Below are positions 35,373 through 43,533 of a DNA stretch of 64,000 nucleotides, piece after piece. Positions within the stretch are counted from its first letter, which is position 1, and every line of letters starts with the position of its first letter. The translations under genes and the position numbers were made by a program. The stretch is from a virus: positions 39,714 to 103,713 of the IMG/VR virus record IMGVR_UViG_3300028822_000274. The stretch is one strand, 5' to 3'. Below the pieces are notes generated by a model, which worked only from the letters and a program-made list of their open reading frames with translations, did not search any database and was not told the origin of the DNA.

Positions 35373-35972
35373 ATGAAAAAAGAATTGGCTTTGACAAAGT
35401 TCGAAAACTTGAGCGATTTGCTCAAAATAAACCCAGAGGATCTCTCTGATGCTGATGCATTGGCCGTTTGGTCTTTGTTTGATGCTATCGAGAAGAAGAT
35501 CGTCAAGGAAAGGAAAAGTACGTTTCGTGAGTATCTGATGGACCTTGCTGTTAAGCACGGAAGGGAAAATGCGAAAGGTTCGTTCGAGTACGATCCTCCT
35601 GGTTCTGACGGAAAGATCACGAAGTCCCTGAGAAGAGCAAAGCCTTCGATAGACTACGAAGCTCTCGAAAAGGCTCTCGACGAATATGGTCTGTTGAAAC
35701 AGGCTAAAAAGGTTTCTGTTGTCATGTCTGAGGAGTCTTTCGAACAGATCAAATCTGCTCTTGATAAGTGCGGAGAAGAAAAACTCAGCAGGACATTTGT
35801 TGGCTCTATTTCTGATGTTGCTGTTCACGATCAGACAGTTGAGGCGCTGATCGCACTAGGAAAATTCCCAATAGACGCCCTTGAGGAAGTTTCCCACGGT
35901 GGCGATGTCACGTACCAGATGCGTGTTAAGGCTCCGTCGATCATTAAAAAGATGCTAGGGGCGAAAGAATAA
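35373..35972 (+). CDS. Hypothetical replication-associated protein
   Basis: This roughly 199-aa protein (start at 35373; GAGAGG upstream) is helical and charged at the N-terminus (EDLSDADALAVWSLFDAIEK). A middle segment has GSFEYDPPGSDGKITKSLRR. Its C-terminal part resembles a small alpha/beta domain (VSVVMSEESFEQIKSALDKC). No family is recognised. Tight coupling to the UvsW-like gene upstream and the HTH gene downstream suggests a role in DNA metabolism. Confidence 0.5.
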   Translation: MKKELALTKFENLSDLLKINPEDLSDADALAVWSLFDAIEKKIVKERKSTFREYLMDLAVKHGRENAKGSFEYDPPGSDGKITKSLRRAKPSIDYEALEKALDEYGLLKQAKKVSVVMSEESFEQIKSALDKCGEEKLSRTFVGSISDVAVHDQTVEALIALGKFPIDALEEVSHGGDVTYQMRVKAPSIIKKMLGAKE

Positions 35973-36487
35973 TGGCAGCTGATGCCGCTTATTTTGCGAA
36001 ATATTATGCGGAGCACAGGGAGAAGATGCTCGAAAAGAAAAAGGCTCGTTATCGCGACGATCCTGACTATCGAGCAAGGATACAGGAAAACTCCCGAGCA
36101 CGAAAAAGGGCGTTGGCAGAAGAAAAGAAAAAACTAGGCATAAACAAAAAGAAGAAAGAAAAGCCGATCTGGTTTCGTGTCCAGGTTGGTGACGAAGAAG
36201 TACCGGTGAGGATGTATACTGCAGGGCAGTTGGCAAGAAGGCTCGGACGAAAAACTCAAACAGTTCGTGTGTGGGAAAAGCGAGGGATTATCCCAGAAGC
36301 TATTTACAGGAGCACTTCTAAGGACAGGCTTTACACTGAGCTGCAGGTGAAGTTGATCATCAATGCTTACGATTTGGCAGAGGAGATGTACGGCACGAAT
36401 GCCGTATCGAACCGGATAGGCTCCACTAATTTTTCAGAAAATGTCTGGAAAGTTTGGAAGGACTATCCACTGGGAATTAAAATCTGA
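35972..36487 (+). CDS. MerR-type HTH protein
   Basis: This 171-aa protein has a strongly basic N-terminal half (REKMLEKKKARYRDDPDYRA and KKKKEK). A MerR-like winged HTH follows: MYTAGQLARRLGRKTQTVRV then WEKRGIIPEA, about residues 82-112, with a wing at STSKDRLYTELQ. It may regulate phage transcription or help recombination. The start overlaps the previous TAA. No effector-binding domain is present. Confidence 0.65.
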   Translation: MAADAAYFAKYYAEHREKMLEKKKARYRDDPDYRARIQENSRARKRALAEEKKKLGINKKKKEKPIWFRVQVGDEEVPVRMYTAGQLARRLGRKTQTVRVWEKRGIIPEAIYRSTSKDRLYTELQVKLIINAYDLAEEMYGTNAVSNRIGSTNFSENVWKVWKDYPLGIKI

Positions 36488-36499
36488 AAGGGTTGAAGG

Positions 36500-36808
36500 A
36501 TGACTGACAAAAAAACAAAGAAGATGAGTCTGTTCGCTGAAAAAGGCAAAATGTGGGTTTCGTCTCATTACCAGGGCAATGAGAAGAGCGACCAGAAAGA
36601 TCTGTACATCAGGACGTTTGAGTCTGAGCCTGCTTGGGTTCGTGCCAGTTATGGGTTGACCATAAATTTGGGCAATTATGAGTCCGCAAGGTGTGATGCC
36701 GGTGTCACGTTGCCAGCATACCCTGAGGAGGTTGGCGAAGCTTTCAAGCAAGCCTGGGAGTTGGCTCAAGAGCAGGTCCAAGAGCAGGTCAAGGAAATAA
36801 AGGACTGA
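36500..36808 (+). CDS. Conserved small phage protein
   Basis: This 102-aa protein contains ASYGLTINLGNYESARCDAG followed by VTLPAYPEEVGEAFKQAW, a core I recognise from a family of small phage proteins near recombination genes. Its function is unknown. The C-terminus is a charged helix with the short repeat QEQVQEQVKE. It directly precedes the UvsX/RecA gene. Confidence 0.55.
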   Translation: MTDKKTKKMSLFAEKGKMWVSSHYQGNEKSDQKDLYIRTFESEPAWVRASYGLTINLGNYESARCDAGVTLPAYPEEVGEAFKQAWELAQEQVQEQVKEIKD

Positions 36809-36809
36809 C

Positions 36810-37931
36810 ATGGGACTTGACGAAATCATAGCCGGTGTGAACAAGCAGTATGGAAAAGGGACATTACTTCGTGCAAATGAGGCTAAATCTCTCGTGATGT
36901 CCAGAATTCCGACTGGTATTTTTGATCTTGATGTCAAACTTGGTGGGGGGTTGCCGCGTGGAAGAATTACGACTTTGAAGGGTGATTTTTCTACCGGCAA
37001 ATCTGCCATTACGATCAAGACTGCAGGACAGGCTCAACGTCATTGTCGCATTTGCGGGAAGCAGTTTGAGTATGTCGATATGCTAGGAGAGGTTCATTCC
37101 ACGGATTGTTTTTGCGGTAAACGCGAGCCTATGCGTGTTGTGATGCTAGACGCCGAACACTCATTTGATCCGAATTGGGCCGAAAAGTGGGGTGTAGATG
37201 TCGAGAACACTTACGTGATTCAGACTGAATATGCGGAGCAGGCAATCGATGTCGCTGATGCGTGTATTCGATCTCACGAGTGTGATTTTTTGATTGTCGA
37301 CTCGATAGCTGCTCTTACTCCATCTGTGGAGATCGAGGAGTCGGCCGAAAAATGGCAGATGGGTGTCATGGCTAGGCTGATGAATAAGGCCTTGAGGAAA
37401 TGGACCTCTGCGATCAACTCCTACGGCATGGAGTCAAATCAGGCATGTACGATTGCTCTGATTAATCAGATGCGCGTAAACCTCGGAGGCTATCATCCAA
37501 CACCTACTTCTCCAGGTGGGCGAGGCATCGACTTTTTTCAATCAGCAGAAGTAAGATTCAAAAAGGTCGATTACATTACAACGAAGGGCAGCGATAGGCC
37601 GTTAGGGATCGAGGTCGAGTTCGTCGTGAAGAAGAACAAGACATGGCCGATACTCCCTGGGGGCAAATTCAAGATGTATTTTGTTGGCACAAGGGGATCA
37701 TACAGTGTTGGCGACACGAACAACGATGAGCAGGTTTTGAGGGCAGCTGCATACTGGAATCTGGTAGATAAAACTGGCTCTTGGTACACGTTTCCCAATG
37801 GAGAAAAAGCTCAGGGGGATGTGAATGCTGCCAAGATTCTGAGGACAGATCCTGATTTGCTCAGGGACCTCGAAGATCTTGTTAAGGAGCGTGAGCTTTC
37901 TTGGGCTCAAGACCTGAACGACGAAAAGTAG
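36810..37931 (+). CDS. UvsX/RecA-like recombinase with zinc insertion
   Basis: This 373-aa protein has the RecA core: GIFDLDVKLGGGLPRG, Walker A GDFSTGKS (residues 58-65), Walker B in FLIVDSIAALTP, and an L2-like region including NLGGYHPTPTSPGGRG. Between Walker A and the next strand there is an insertion with Cys79, Cys82, Cys100 and Cys102 (CRIC and CFC), which looks like a zinc knuckle and is absent from bacterial RecA. It would form filaments on ssDNA and drive recombination-dependent replication with UvsW-like helicase and gp32-like SSB. Confidence 0.88.
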   Translation: MGLDEIIAGVNKQYGKGTLLRANEAKSLVMSRIPTGIFDLDVKLGGGLPRGRITTLKGDFSTGKSAITIKTAGQAQRHCRICGKQFEYVDMLGEVHSTDCFCGKREPMRVVMLDAEHSFDPNWAEKWGVDVENTYVIQTEYAEQAIDVADACIRSHECDFLIVDSIAALTPSVEIEESAEKWQMGVMARLMNKALRKWTSAINSYGMESNQACTIALINQMRVNLGGYHPTPTSPGGRGIDFFQSAEVRFKKVDYITTKGSDRPLGIEVEFVVKKNKTWPILPGGKFKMYFVGTRGSYSVGDTNNDEQVLRAAAYWNLVDKTGSWYTFPNGEKAQGDVNAAKILRTDPDLLRDLEDLVKERELSWAQDLNDEK

Positions 37932-37932
37932 A

Positions 37933-38346
37933 ATGAAAACTCCCAAAGAATTCACACCAAAAAAGCCGAGCCCAAAGATGTGGAACAAAGAAACCCTATC
38001 TCCGAAGAAGAAGTCTCTCAAGAACGAGAAACGTCTATCTGAGGAGGTAGGGTTTCGCCTCACTCCAGGGTCGGGCAATAGAGATTGGCCTGGCATGAAG
38101 GGTGACGGGAGTCATCCAGAATTCATGTTCGAACTCAAGGAGACACAAAAACCATCCATCCGGGTTTCTGAATCAGTTGTCGCGAAGCTTTACCGCGAAG
38201 CCGGTGCCGTAGGCAAAGATCCAGTTTTGGTTTTGTCTGCCTACGGTTTGACAGACCCGCTGCCAAAAGACTGGGTTGTCATTCCGGTCGAAACATTCAG
38301 AAAATTATTAGAATGTGTTGAGGCACAAAATGGCGAAGAAGAATAA
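37933..38346 (+). CDS. PD-(D/E)xK resolvase-like nuclease
   Basis: This 137-aa protein has a lysine-rich N-terminus and the pattern KNEKRLSEEVGFRLTPGSG, then KGDGSHPEFMFELKETQK (about residues 57-74). This is the E...G...GD...FE.K arrangement of Holliday-junction-resolvase-like PD-(D/E)xK nucleases. DPVLVLSAYG follows. It comes directly after UvsX/RecA, so it probably processes recombination intermediates. The exact substrate is not shown, and a separate RuvC-like resolvase lies at 42984. Confidence 0.65.
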   Translation: MKTPKEFTPKKPSPKMWNKETLSPKKKSLKNEKRLSEEVGFRLTPGSGNRDWPGMKGDGSHPEFMFELKETQKPSIRVSESVVAKLYREAGAVGKDPVLVLSAYGLTDPLPKDWVVIPVETFRKLLECVEAQNGEEE

Positions 38347-38728
38347 AAACTGGGGTGAGATTGACACGTGGGGCCCTGAACGTCTCATGGCAAGAATAAA
38401 AGTGCTGTCTCACGAGATCGAAGGTGTCTACGCTGCAAATATCACTGCGAACGTGGATACCTCTGAAAAGTTGGCAGAAAAAGCAGACGAGATGGTCTAT
38501 ATCCTTTTGATGCTGTTCAACTCTGCAAAAGAGAATAAGAATTGGACCGAAGTCTCTGCAATAGACCTATTCACTGGAATATTCTTTCCTTGTAGTGGAT
38601 ATGTTTGGGCTGCTGTATTGTCCAGATTCTGTGAGTCAAAGTCACTGGTCGAGATGTTCAAAAACTCGGGTATGGAAGAGAGAACTGAAATAAAACCAAA
38701 ATTGTTTTCCCGTGGTTTTATTGGTTGA
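38330..38728 (+). CDS. Hypothetical protein, 132 aa
   Basis: The ATG at 38330 overlaps the preceding gene by 17 bases. The 132-aa product is helical (DTWGPERLMARIKVLSHEIE, KADEMVYILLMLFNSAKENK), with one hydrophobic stretch near residues 83-98. No family is recognised. It is the last gene before a strong promoter. Confidence 0.5.
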   Translation: MAKKNKNWGEIDTWGPERLMARIKVLSHEIEGVYAANITANVDTSEKLAEKADEMVYILLMLFNSAKENKNWTEVSAIDLFTGIFFPCSGYVWAAVLSRFCESKSLVEMFKNSGMEERTEIKPKLFSRGFIG

Positions 38729-38752
38729 CAAATAAGGTACACCTGCTACTAT
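38725..38752 (+). promoter_or_regulatory. Sigma70-type promoter before DNA ligase
   Basis: TTGACA at 38725-38730 and TACTAT at 38747-38752 are 16 bases apart. TG two bases before the -10 (CTGCTACTAT) gives an extended -10. It overlaps the end of the previous gene by a few bases and starts the ligase-ParB transcription unit. Confidence 0.7.
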
Positions 38753-38805
38753 TTGTCTTGTTAGATACATACCATTGACATGGCAGTAGACAGTTAGGAG
38801 ACATC

Positions 38806-39837
38806 GTGACTCGCATTCTTCAATTGGCACCAGCTACGTGTGATGGCAAAGCTCCGAATGTAGACTTCATAGCCGAAGAAAAACTAGACGGACATCGTGC
38901 TTTGCTACACTTTGGGCGTGATTTAAAACGTGCATACCTAACGAGTAGACGTGTTTCGAAGAAGACGGGTCAATTTGCCGAGAACGGATTGTGCGTACCG
39001 CACATCACAGAACCCGCTCATTCGCATTCTTCTTTATCTCTCCTTGGATACACCGTCTTAGACGGTGAGATCCTTGTCCCAAACGCCACGTTCGAAGACG
39101 TACAATCCGTTCTCGGCTCTCTTCCGGAAAAAGCCATTGTATGGCAAGACAAAAATACGCGAGCAATCTATGTTGCGTATGACTGTTTGTTTTTTAACGG
39201 CTCTGATATACGTGATCGAGTATTGATAGACAGGAAATACATTATGGATGATGTCGTTAAACGATTGCACTCCTACATGTATGAAAGGTCGTATATTCGT
39301 ATTATCGAAAGCAATAGAGCCCATTCCATGGACGAAGTAAAGCCTTTCTTCGACAGGGTTGTAGACCGTGGCGGAGAAGGTCTTGTCATAAAAAACCCAT
39401 ATGCGAGATACGGTCGTGGTTGGTCGAAAATGAAATACGAGACCACGTATGATGTTGTCATAACAGGCTATGAATCTGGACAAGGCAAGTTCGAAAAACT
39501 CATAGGTGCGTTAAGGTTTGGCGCTTACGATGATGATGGGCATTTGGTTCCATTAGGTAAATGTTCTGGGATGCTGGATGGGAACGTGAGATGGGAGGGT
39601 GGCTCACCAAACAGGGTTGGCTCTTATCTGGTTTCTGAAGGCGATGAACAACCTATTGGTACGCGTGCCTGGTTTGCATCACGCAAATATGAGTTGCGCG
39701 GAATGGTAATAGAAGTGAAATGCAACGGTTTGACCAAACACGGAAAATTACGCCACCCACAATTTGTTCGTCTTAGGTCGGACAAAAACGGGGAGCAGTG
39801 TCAGCTCCCAATGAATCAAAAGAAGCGCGAGCTTTAG
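38806..39837 (+). CDS. ATP-dependent DNA ligase
   Basis: This 343-aa protein starts at a GTG with AGGAG nine bases upstream. The nucleotidyltransferase motif I is EEKLDGHR with Lys26 as the adenylated lysine. Downstream are a DGEILVP-like motif III, GGEGLVIKNP (motif IV) and WSKMKYE (motif V), then an OB-fold end. These residues are the standard signature of ATP-dependent ligases. It would seal nicks in phage replication and recombination. Confidence 0.9.
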   Translation: MTRILQLAPATCDGKAPNVDFIAEEKLDGHRALLHFGRDLKRAYLTSRRVSKKTGQFAENGLCVPHITEPAHSHSSLSLLGYTVLDGEILVPNATFEDVQSVLGSLPEKAIVWQDKNTRAIYVAYDCLFFNGSDIRDRVLIDRKYIMDDVVKRLHSYMYERSYIRIIESNRAHSMDEVKPFFDRVVDRGGEGLVIKNPYARYGRGWSKMKYETTYDVVITGYESGQGKFEKLIGALRFGAYDDDGHLVPLGKCSGMLDGNVRWEGGSPNRVGSYLVSEGDEQPIGTRAWFASRKYELRGMVIEVKCNGLTKHGKLRHPQFVRLRSDKNGEQCQLPMNQKKREL

Positions 39838-39845
39838 GAGGTATT

Positions 39846-40988
39846 ATGGATGACCTTAGGATGGTCCCGATTGATCAATGTATTGCTCAGGATGAATTCA
39901 ACACTCGGCAACGAGGCCTCGGCGACCTGGCAGACCTGACAGAGTCGATCAAAGCAATCGGTGTGAAAGAGCCTTTGCTCGGCAAGGACAAAGAAAATAG
40001 CGCCGGTGAAGTCGAGATCTACGCTGGTTTCCGTCGTCTTGCTGCATCGAAAGATGCTGGCTTGGAAGAAGTTCCTGTCATGGTTTGCAAGCGTCGGTCT
40101 GCTTCCAGGAAGCAAATGCTCCTGGTGAACGTAACAGAGAACATCCAGCGCGAGGACCTGAACCCTGTCGACGAAGCTTACGCTCTCCAGCGTTTGCAGG
40201 TTGACCACAAAATGTCCATCGATGACATATGCGCTAGTCTTGGGGTCAAACGAACGAGGGTTCAGTCTCGCTTCAAGCTTTTGAAGCTCACTGAGATTGT
40301 TCGTGATGCAGTTCACGACGACAAGATTCCTGTTGCTGCTGCCCTGGAGATTGATAGGCTACCGGCAGATAAGCAGGCGAAGTTTGTCGACATTGCCGAA
40401 GAGCTTGGTGGCGGAAAACTCAGGGTCATGATCGACAAGGAGCTTGATAAACTCCAGCTCCAAATCGAAGGGACCGAGAAAAAGAAAAAGGACCCGCCTG
40501 ATACGTCGTCAGTCAACGAAGCTCTAAAAACAATCAAAAAGTCCTCTGCAGTTGTGGGGGAAGGGATCGGTTACGACAAGGATGCTATCGCTGCATTGAA
40601 GGCCGTGAAGTTCCGTGTTTTGGATCCTGATGACGTTGTTGTCGTAGCGAAGTTCTTCGACGATACAGCAGACCTCGTGCCTGATGAAGTGGCGATGAAC
40701 GACAAGGCACAAGAGGAGATCATCTCTGTGGTCGAGTCTTGCGGTTCTTCGATGCGGAAGATTTTCGACGTTGAAAGCCCGACGTTCAGGACATCTTTGA
40801 AGCGTGCTATTGCTGAAAGGGCTCAAGAAATCGCGCAAGAAAAGGCAGCCGAGTCGGGCAAAAGGCCAAAGGTCACATACGCCATTGCAAGGGAAGCCAT
40901 CGACGAGTTCTTCACCAGTGATGGTCTTGAAGAACAAGATGGCCCCGAGATCGACGCTGGCGAAGACACGGAAGAGAATGAGGACTGA
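39846..40988 (+). CDS. ParB/Spo0J-like protein
   Basis: The start at 39846 has TAGGAGGT upstream. The 380-aa protein has an N-terminal ParB domain. It contains IDQCIAQDEFNTRQRGLGDL, AGFRRLAAS (the G.RR box), and NVTENIQREDLNPVDEAYAL. An HTH follows (MSIDDICASLGVKRTRVQSR). The C-terminal 180 residues are charged and helical. ParB proteins are CTP-dependent DNA clamps. No ParA is visible nearby, so a partition role is uncertain; a role in transcription or DNA packaging is equally possible. Confidence 0.8.
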   Translation: MDDLRMVPIDQCIAQDEFNTRQRGLGDLADLTESIKAIGVKEPLLGKDKENSAGEVEIYAGFRRLAASKDAGLEEVPVMVCKRRSASRKQMLLVNVTENIQREDLNPVDEAYALQRLQVDHKMSIDDICASLGVKRTRVQSRFKLLKLTEIVRDAVHDDKIPVAAALEIDRLPADKQAKFVDIAEELGGGKLRVMIDKELDKLQLQIEGTEKKKKDPPDTSSVNEALKTIKKSSAVVGEGIGYDKDAIAALKAVKFRVLDPDDVVVVAKFFDDTADLVPDEVAMNDKAQEEIISVVESCGSSMRKIFDVESPTFRTSLKRAIAERAQEIAQEKAAESGKRPKVTYAIAREAIDEFFTSDGLEEQDGPEIDAGEDTEENED

Positions 40989-41023
40989 TTGGTTCAAGTC
41001 CAGTTCAGAATTGCATTTTGTTC

Positions 41024-41214
41024 TGGGCTCCGGAGGGTGGCGAGGGTGAGCGAACGCGCCCTTTTACCAGGCCTACACCCTGGTAACGTACCTCCGAGGC
41101 TGTAGCACTTTACGCTACGTTGGGCTACCCTGGTGGGACTAAAGGGCTTCGACTTGATATTTGGACCCGAACCCCCAAAACCTTTTTTCGCAGGTTCGAT
41201 TCCTGCTGGCCCAA
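41024..41214 (+). ncRNA. Structured RNA with tRNA-like 3' end
   Basis: CGGAGG (41031-41036) pairs with CCTCCG (41091-41096) and encloses the hairpin ACCAGG/CCTGGT (41066-41084). GTAGC/GCTAC (41102-41118) follows. The last 94 bases look like a tRNA shell. A 7-bp acceptor is formed by TGGGCTA (41121-41127) and TGGCCCA (41207-41213). A perfect T-arm, GCAGG-TTCGATT-CCTGC, occupies 41190-41206. A stem GGG.TTCG/CGAACCC (41144-41174) stands where the anticodon arm should be, and no proper D-stem is present. No CCA is encoded. The plan recalls the tRNA-like domain of tmRNA. No normal anticodon can be assigned. The pairings are seen directly; the class is unknown. Confidence 0.5.
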
Positions 41215-41225
41215 AAGGAGGCAAC

Positions 41226-41408
41226 ATGTTTGACATCGATCCGATTCTGTTTTTGTTCCTTCTAGGGGTTGTTCGAAAAACAGGTAGTGGTTGGGCGGTT
41301 TTTTCCAAAGAAGGTAAAAAACTAAGCAAGGAATACAAGACCAAAAAAGAAGCAAAAGAACGACTGAGGGAAATAGAATATTTCAAGCATAAAAAAGGAA
41401 ACCGATGA
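41226..41408 (+). CDS. Small basic protein, TK-EA..R...IEYFK type
   Basis: The start at 41226 has AGGAGG six bases upstream. An open frame back to 41133 crosses the tRNA-like RNA and is not needed. The 60-aa product has a short hydrophobic N-terminus (FDIDPILFLFLLGVV) and a basic end (WAVFSKEGKKLSKEYKTKKE, then AKERLREIEYFKHKKG) typical of a family of very small phage proteins. The function is unknown. It overlaps the next ATG. Confidence 0.6.
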   Translation: MFDIDPILFLFLLGVVRKTGSGWAVFSKEGKKLSKEYKTKKEAKERLREIEYFKHKKGNR

Positions 41409-41593
41409 AAAACAGCTTACGCCCCTTGGAATTCATGAGTGGGCCATATTCTGTTTATCAGGATAAGACCTGTCCTTTTTGTGGTGATGATTCTGCTTTT
41501 TTCATAGTTGACTCTTTTGGTGTTGTTGTAGAAATCATCTGCGAATTCTGCGGATACGAAAAAGACATGACAGAAGACATAACATTGAATTAG
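41405..41593 (+). CDS. Small zinc-ribbon protein
   Basis: This 62-aa protein has two CxxC pairs, CPFCGDD and CEFCGYEKD, spaced by about 25 residues, forming a zinc ribbon. It starts at an ATGA overlap with the preceding gene and precedes the Cas4-like nuclease. It may bind nucleic acid. Confidence 0.6.
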   Translation: MKNSLRPLEFMSGPYSVYQDKTCPFCGDDSAFFIVDSFGVVVEIICEFCGYEKDMTEDITLN

Positions 41594-41601
41594 GAGACAC
41601 A

Positions 41602-42528
41602 ATGTCTTTAGCAGATTTAGTACAAAAAGTTCACGGGCAATCAAAACTAAGCGCTTTGATAGATCAGTTTTTGGAGCAGTCACCTGGTGATTACCGTGAA
41701 CCCGGTTGGCATCCATCCGAGTTCTGTGGGATGTGCCCCAGGAAGTTCATTCTGAACAGATTGGTCGGCCCAGAGAAGTCAAAAAAACCAAGTCCTTCAC
41801 TCCAGAGAATTTTCGATGTTGGCACAGCTCTTCATGCTTGGTATCAGAACAGGTATCTAGGACCTATGGGGATCCTCTGGGGGAAGTGGAGATGTGAGAA
41901 ATGCGGATATATCACATGGGGCTACATGCCGTCGTCTGTTTCTTGTGGTGGCTGCGGTCAAAAACCCCTGTGGGACTATCGGGAAGTTCCAGTAAAAGCG
42001 AATCTACCTGGACGTGTTGGCCATCCTATTGTCGGCCACAGCGACGGGATAGTTAAGATCGGGACGAAGCATTTCTTGTTCGAGTTCAAGACCATCAATG
42101 ATGGTGGGTTTACCTGGCAGAAAAAAGCAAAGGATGCCCACGTTGCCCAGGCAAGGATTTATGCCGAGCTTGTTCGTCAAGGACATGTCCGTTTTGATGA
42201 AAAGCACAAAGGAGCAGTTGAAGTACCCAAGCTCCATGGGATCATGATCGTCTACGCTAACAAGAATGGAAGTCCCTCTGGGAACCCTGTTGAGCGCGAA
42301 TACCTGATTGAGTTCGATGAGGAGTTTTCGAGATCTCAGTTGAAGAAGCCCTACATTGTTGAAATTGCTATTCGCAATCAGAAACTACCTGATCGAATGT
42401 CTGAATGTGTGAGTTCGCTGAAAAAACCGGCGAAGCTTTGTCCTATGAACAGCTATTGTTTTGGAGGCAAGAACTTCAAACAATTGGCAGAAATGAGCGG
42501 ACGATGTCTGACGACAGCAATACCCTGA
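41602..42528 (+). CDS. Cas4/RecB-like PD-(D/E)xK exonuclease
   Basis: This 308-aa protein has the RecB-type nuclease motifs: GHSDGIV (the conserved Asp), LFEFKTI (the ExK motif) and AQARIYAELV (the QxxxY motif). Cysteines occur early (CGMCPRKF), in the middle (CEKCG and CGGCG, a zinc-ribbon-like insert near residues 95-115) and late (KLCPMNSYC). The first and last resemble the Fe-S ligands of Cas4/AddB. Phage homologues process DNA ends for recombination. It overlaps the next gene by 25 bases. Confidence 0.75.
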   Translation: MSLADLVQKVHGQSKLSALIDQFLEQSPGDYREPGWHPSEFCGMCPRKFILNRLVGPEKSKKPSPSLQRIFDVGTALHAWYQNRYLGPMGILWGKWRCEKCGYITWGYMPSSVSCGGCGQKPLWDYREVPVKANLPGRVGHPIVGHSDGIVKIGTKHFLFEFKTINDGGFTWQKKAKDAHVAQARIYAELVRQGHVRFDEKHKGAVEVPKLHGIMIVYANKNGSPSGNPVEREYLIEFDEEFSRSQLKKPYIVEIAIRNQKLPDRMSECVSSLKKPAKLCPMNSYCFGGKNFKQLAEMSGRCLTTAIP

Positions 42529-42980
42529 TACGGGCAGAAAATTCGGTCAAAGAACTTGGTATGCCGATACCAAAAAAGCCGTACAACGTGACTCTCCACG
42601 AATTGACGTGGCCTGAAAACATCGCAGATCTCAGTACGACAGAACTTGCTGAGCACCTGACTTATTGGTCTGCTTGGTCTGGATATACCAGGTTTCACTT
42701 GGCCAGGGCTGAGACAAACCACGAAGCCTTTGCGACGAAGTATCGAATTGAGATGCAGGTTAAAATAATGAAGAGCAAGGGTGACCACAAGACCGTTACC
42801 GAGTTGAAAGCCTCTGTTGCTCAGCTTCCCGAAATGCAAAAGCTTGAAGCACAAATGCTCAAAGCTGAGGCAGAGAAAAAGATCCTCAAGGCTCTACTCG
42901 AAAACTACGAGGGCAAGTACAAGACAGTGAGCCGAGAAGTGACGAGAAGATCTGCTGATTTCGATGAAGACGGGAGGTGA
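42504..42980 (+). CDS. Hypothetical recombination-module protein
   Basis: The ATG at 42504 is chosen inside the overlap. The 158-aa product has LTYWSAWSGYTRFHLARAET followed by a long helical C-terminal part (LEAQMLKAEAEKKILKALLE). It lies between a Cas4-like nuclease and a RuvC-like resolvase. A mediator role (UvsY-like) is possible from context, but no sequence signature shows it. Confidence 0.5.
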   Translation: MSDDSNTLIRAENSVKELGMPIPKKPYNVTLHELTWPENIADLSTTELAEHLTYWSAWSGYTRFHLARAETNHEAFATKYRIEMQVKIMKSKGDHKTVTELKASVAQLPEMQKLEAQMLKAEAEKKILKALLENYEGKYKTVSREVTRRSADFDEDGR

Positions 42981-42983
42981 GCC

Positions 42984-43532
42984 GTGTGTGATAGATGTGT
43001 GATAGGCATTGATCCTTCACTTACTGGTTTTGCCCTGGTTGCTCTTTATGAGAATGGGCAGTCAAAGGAACTCGAGTTTGGCTCCCCTCCTGCTAAGTCT
43101 CTTCATGCTCGAATCGATCGTTACAAGAAAATGGCTGATAAAGCAGAAGCATTCATAAAGGAGCATATTCCTGAACTATGCTTGATAGAAGGTTATGCCT
43201 TCGCAGCCAAAGGCAAGTCTGTCATAACACTAGGAGAGTTTGGTGGTGTTATCAGAGATAGAATTGTTGGTCTCGCAGATTCAACAGTAGAGATTGCTCC
43301 TACTATGCTTAAGCGTTTTTTGACCGGAAGAGGTAACGCTAGCAAAATGGATGTTGTTCAGAAGCTTGCGAGGAAACTTGATAGAAATTTTCCATCTGAC
43401 AACATAGCTGATGGTTTCGGGCTAGCTCTTTTGGGCGCAGCCGTGTTAGAATTCCGTGGACATAGATTGTTGACACAGTACGAGAAAGACGCTGTGAGCT
43501 TGGCAAGCAGGCAGATACAACAGGAGCAATAG
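42984..43532 (+). CDS. RuvC-like Holliday junction resolvase
   Basis: This 182-aa protein starts at GTG 42984 behind GGGAGGTGA. The RNase H-like motifs are clear: GIDPSLTGFALV (first Asp), LCLIEGYAF (Glu), and DNIADGFGLALLG near the C-terminus (the Asp pair). RuvC-type enzymes cut four-way junctions and would resolve branched phage DNA before packaging. The length is slightly above that of E. coli RuvC. Confidence 0.85.
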   Translation: MCDRCVIGIDPSLTGFALVALYENGQSKELEFGSPPAKSLHARIDRYKKMADKAEAFIKEHIPELCLIEGYAFAAKGKSVITLGEFGGVIRDRIVGLADSTVEIAPTMLKRFLTGRGNASKMDVVQKLARKLDRNFPSDNIADGFGLALLGAAVLEFRGHRLLTQYEKDAVSLASRQIQQEQ

Positions 43533-43533
43533 G

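Noticed and set aside
41120-41180. Group I intron core within a tRNA
   Set aside because: GGGACTAAA and TTGATATTTGGACC faintly recall R and S elements, but the P7 pairing cannot be formed and no full core is seen.
41121-41214. Ordinary tRNA gene
   Set aside because: Acceptor and T-arm are good, but there is no D-stem and no 5-bp anticodon stem with a 7-base loop, so no amino acid can be assigned.
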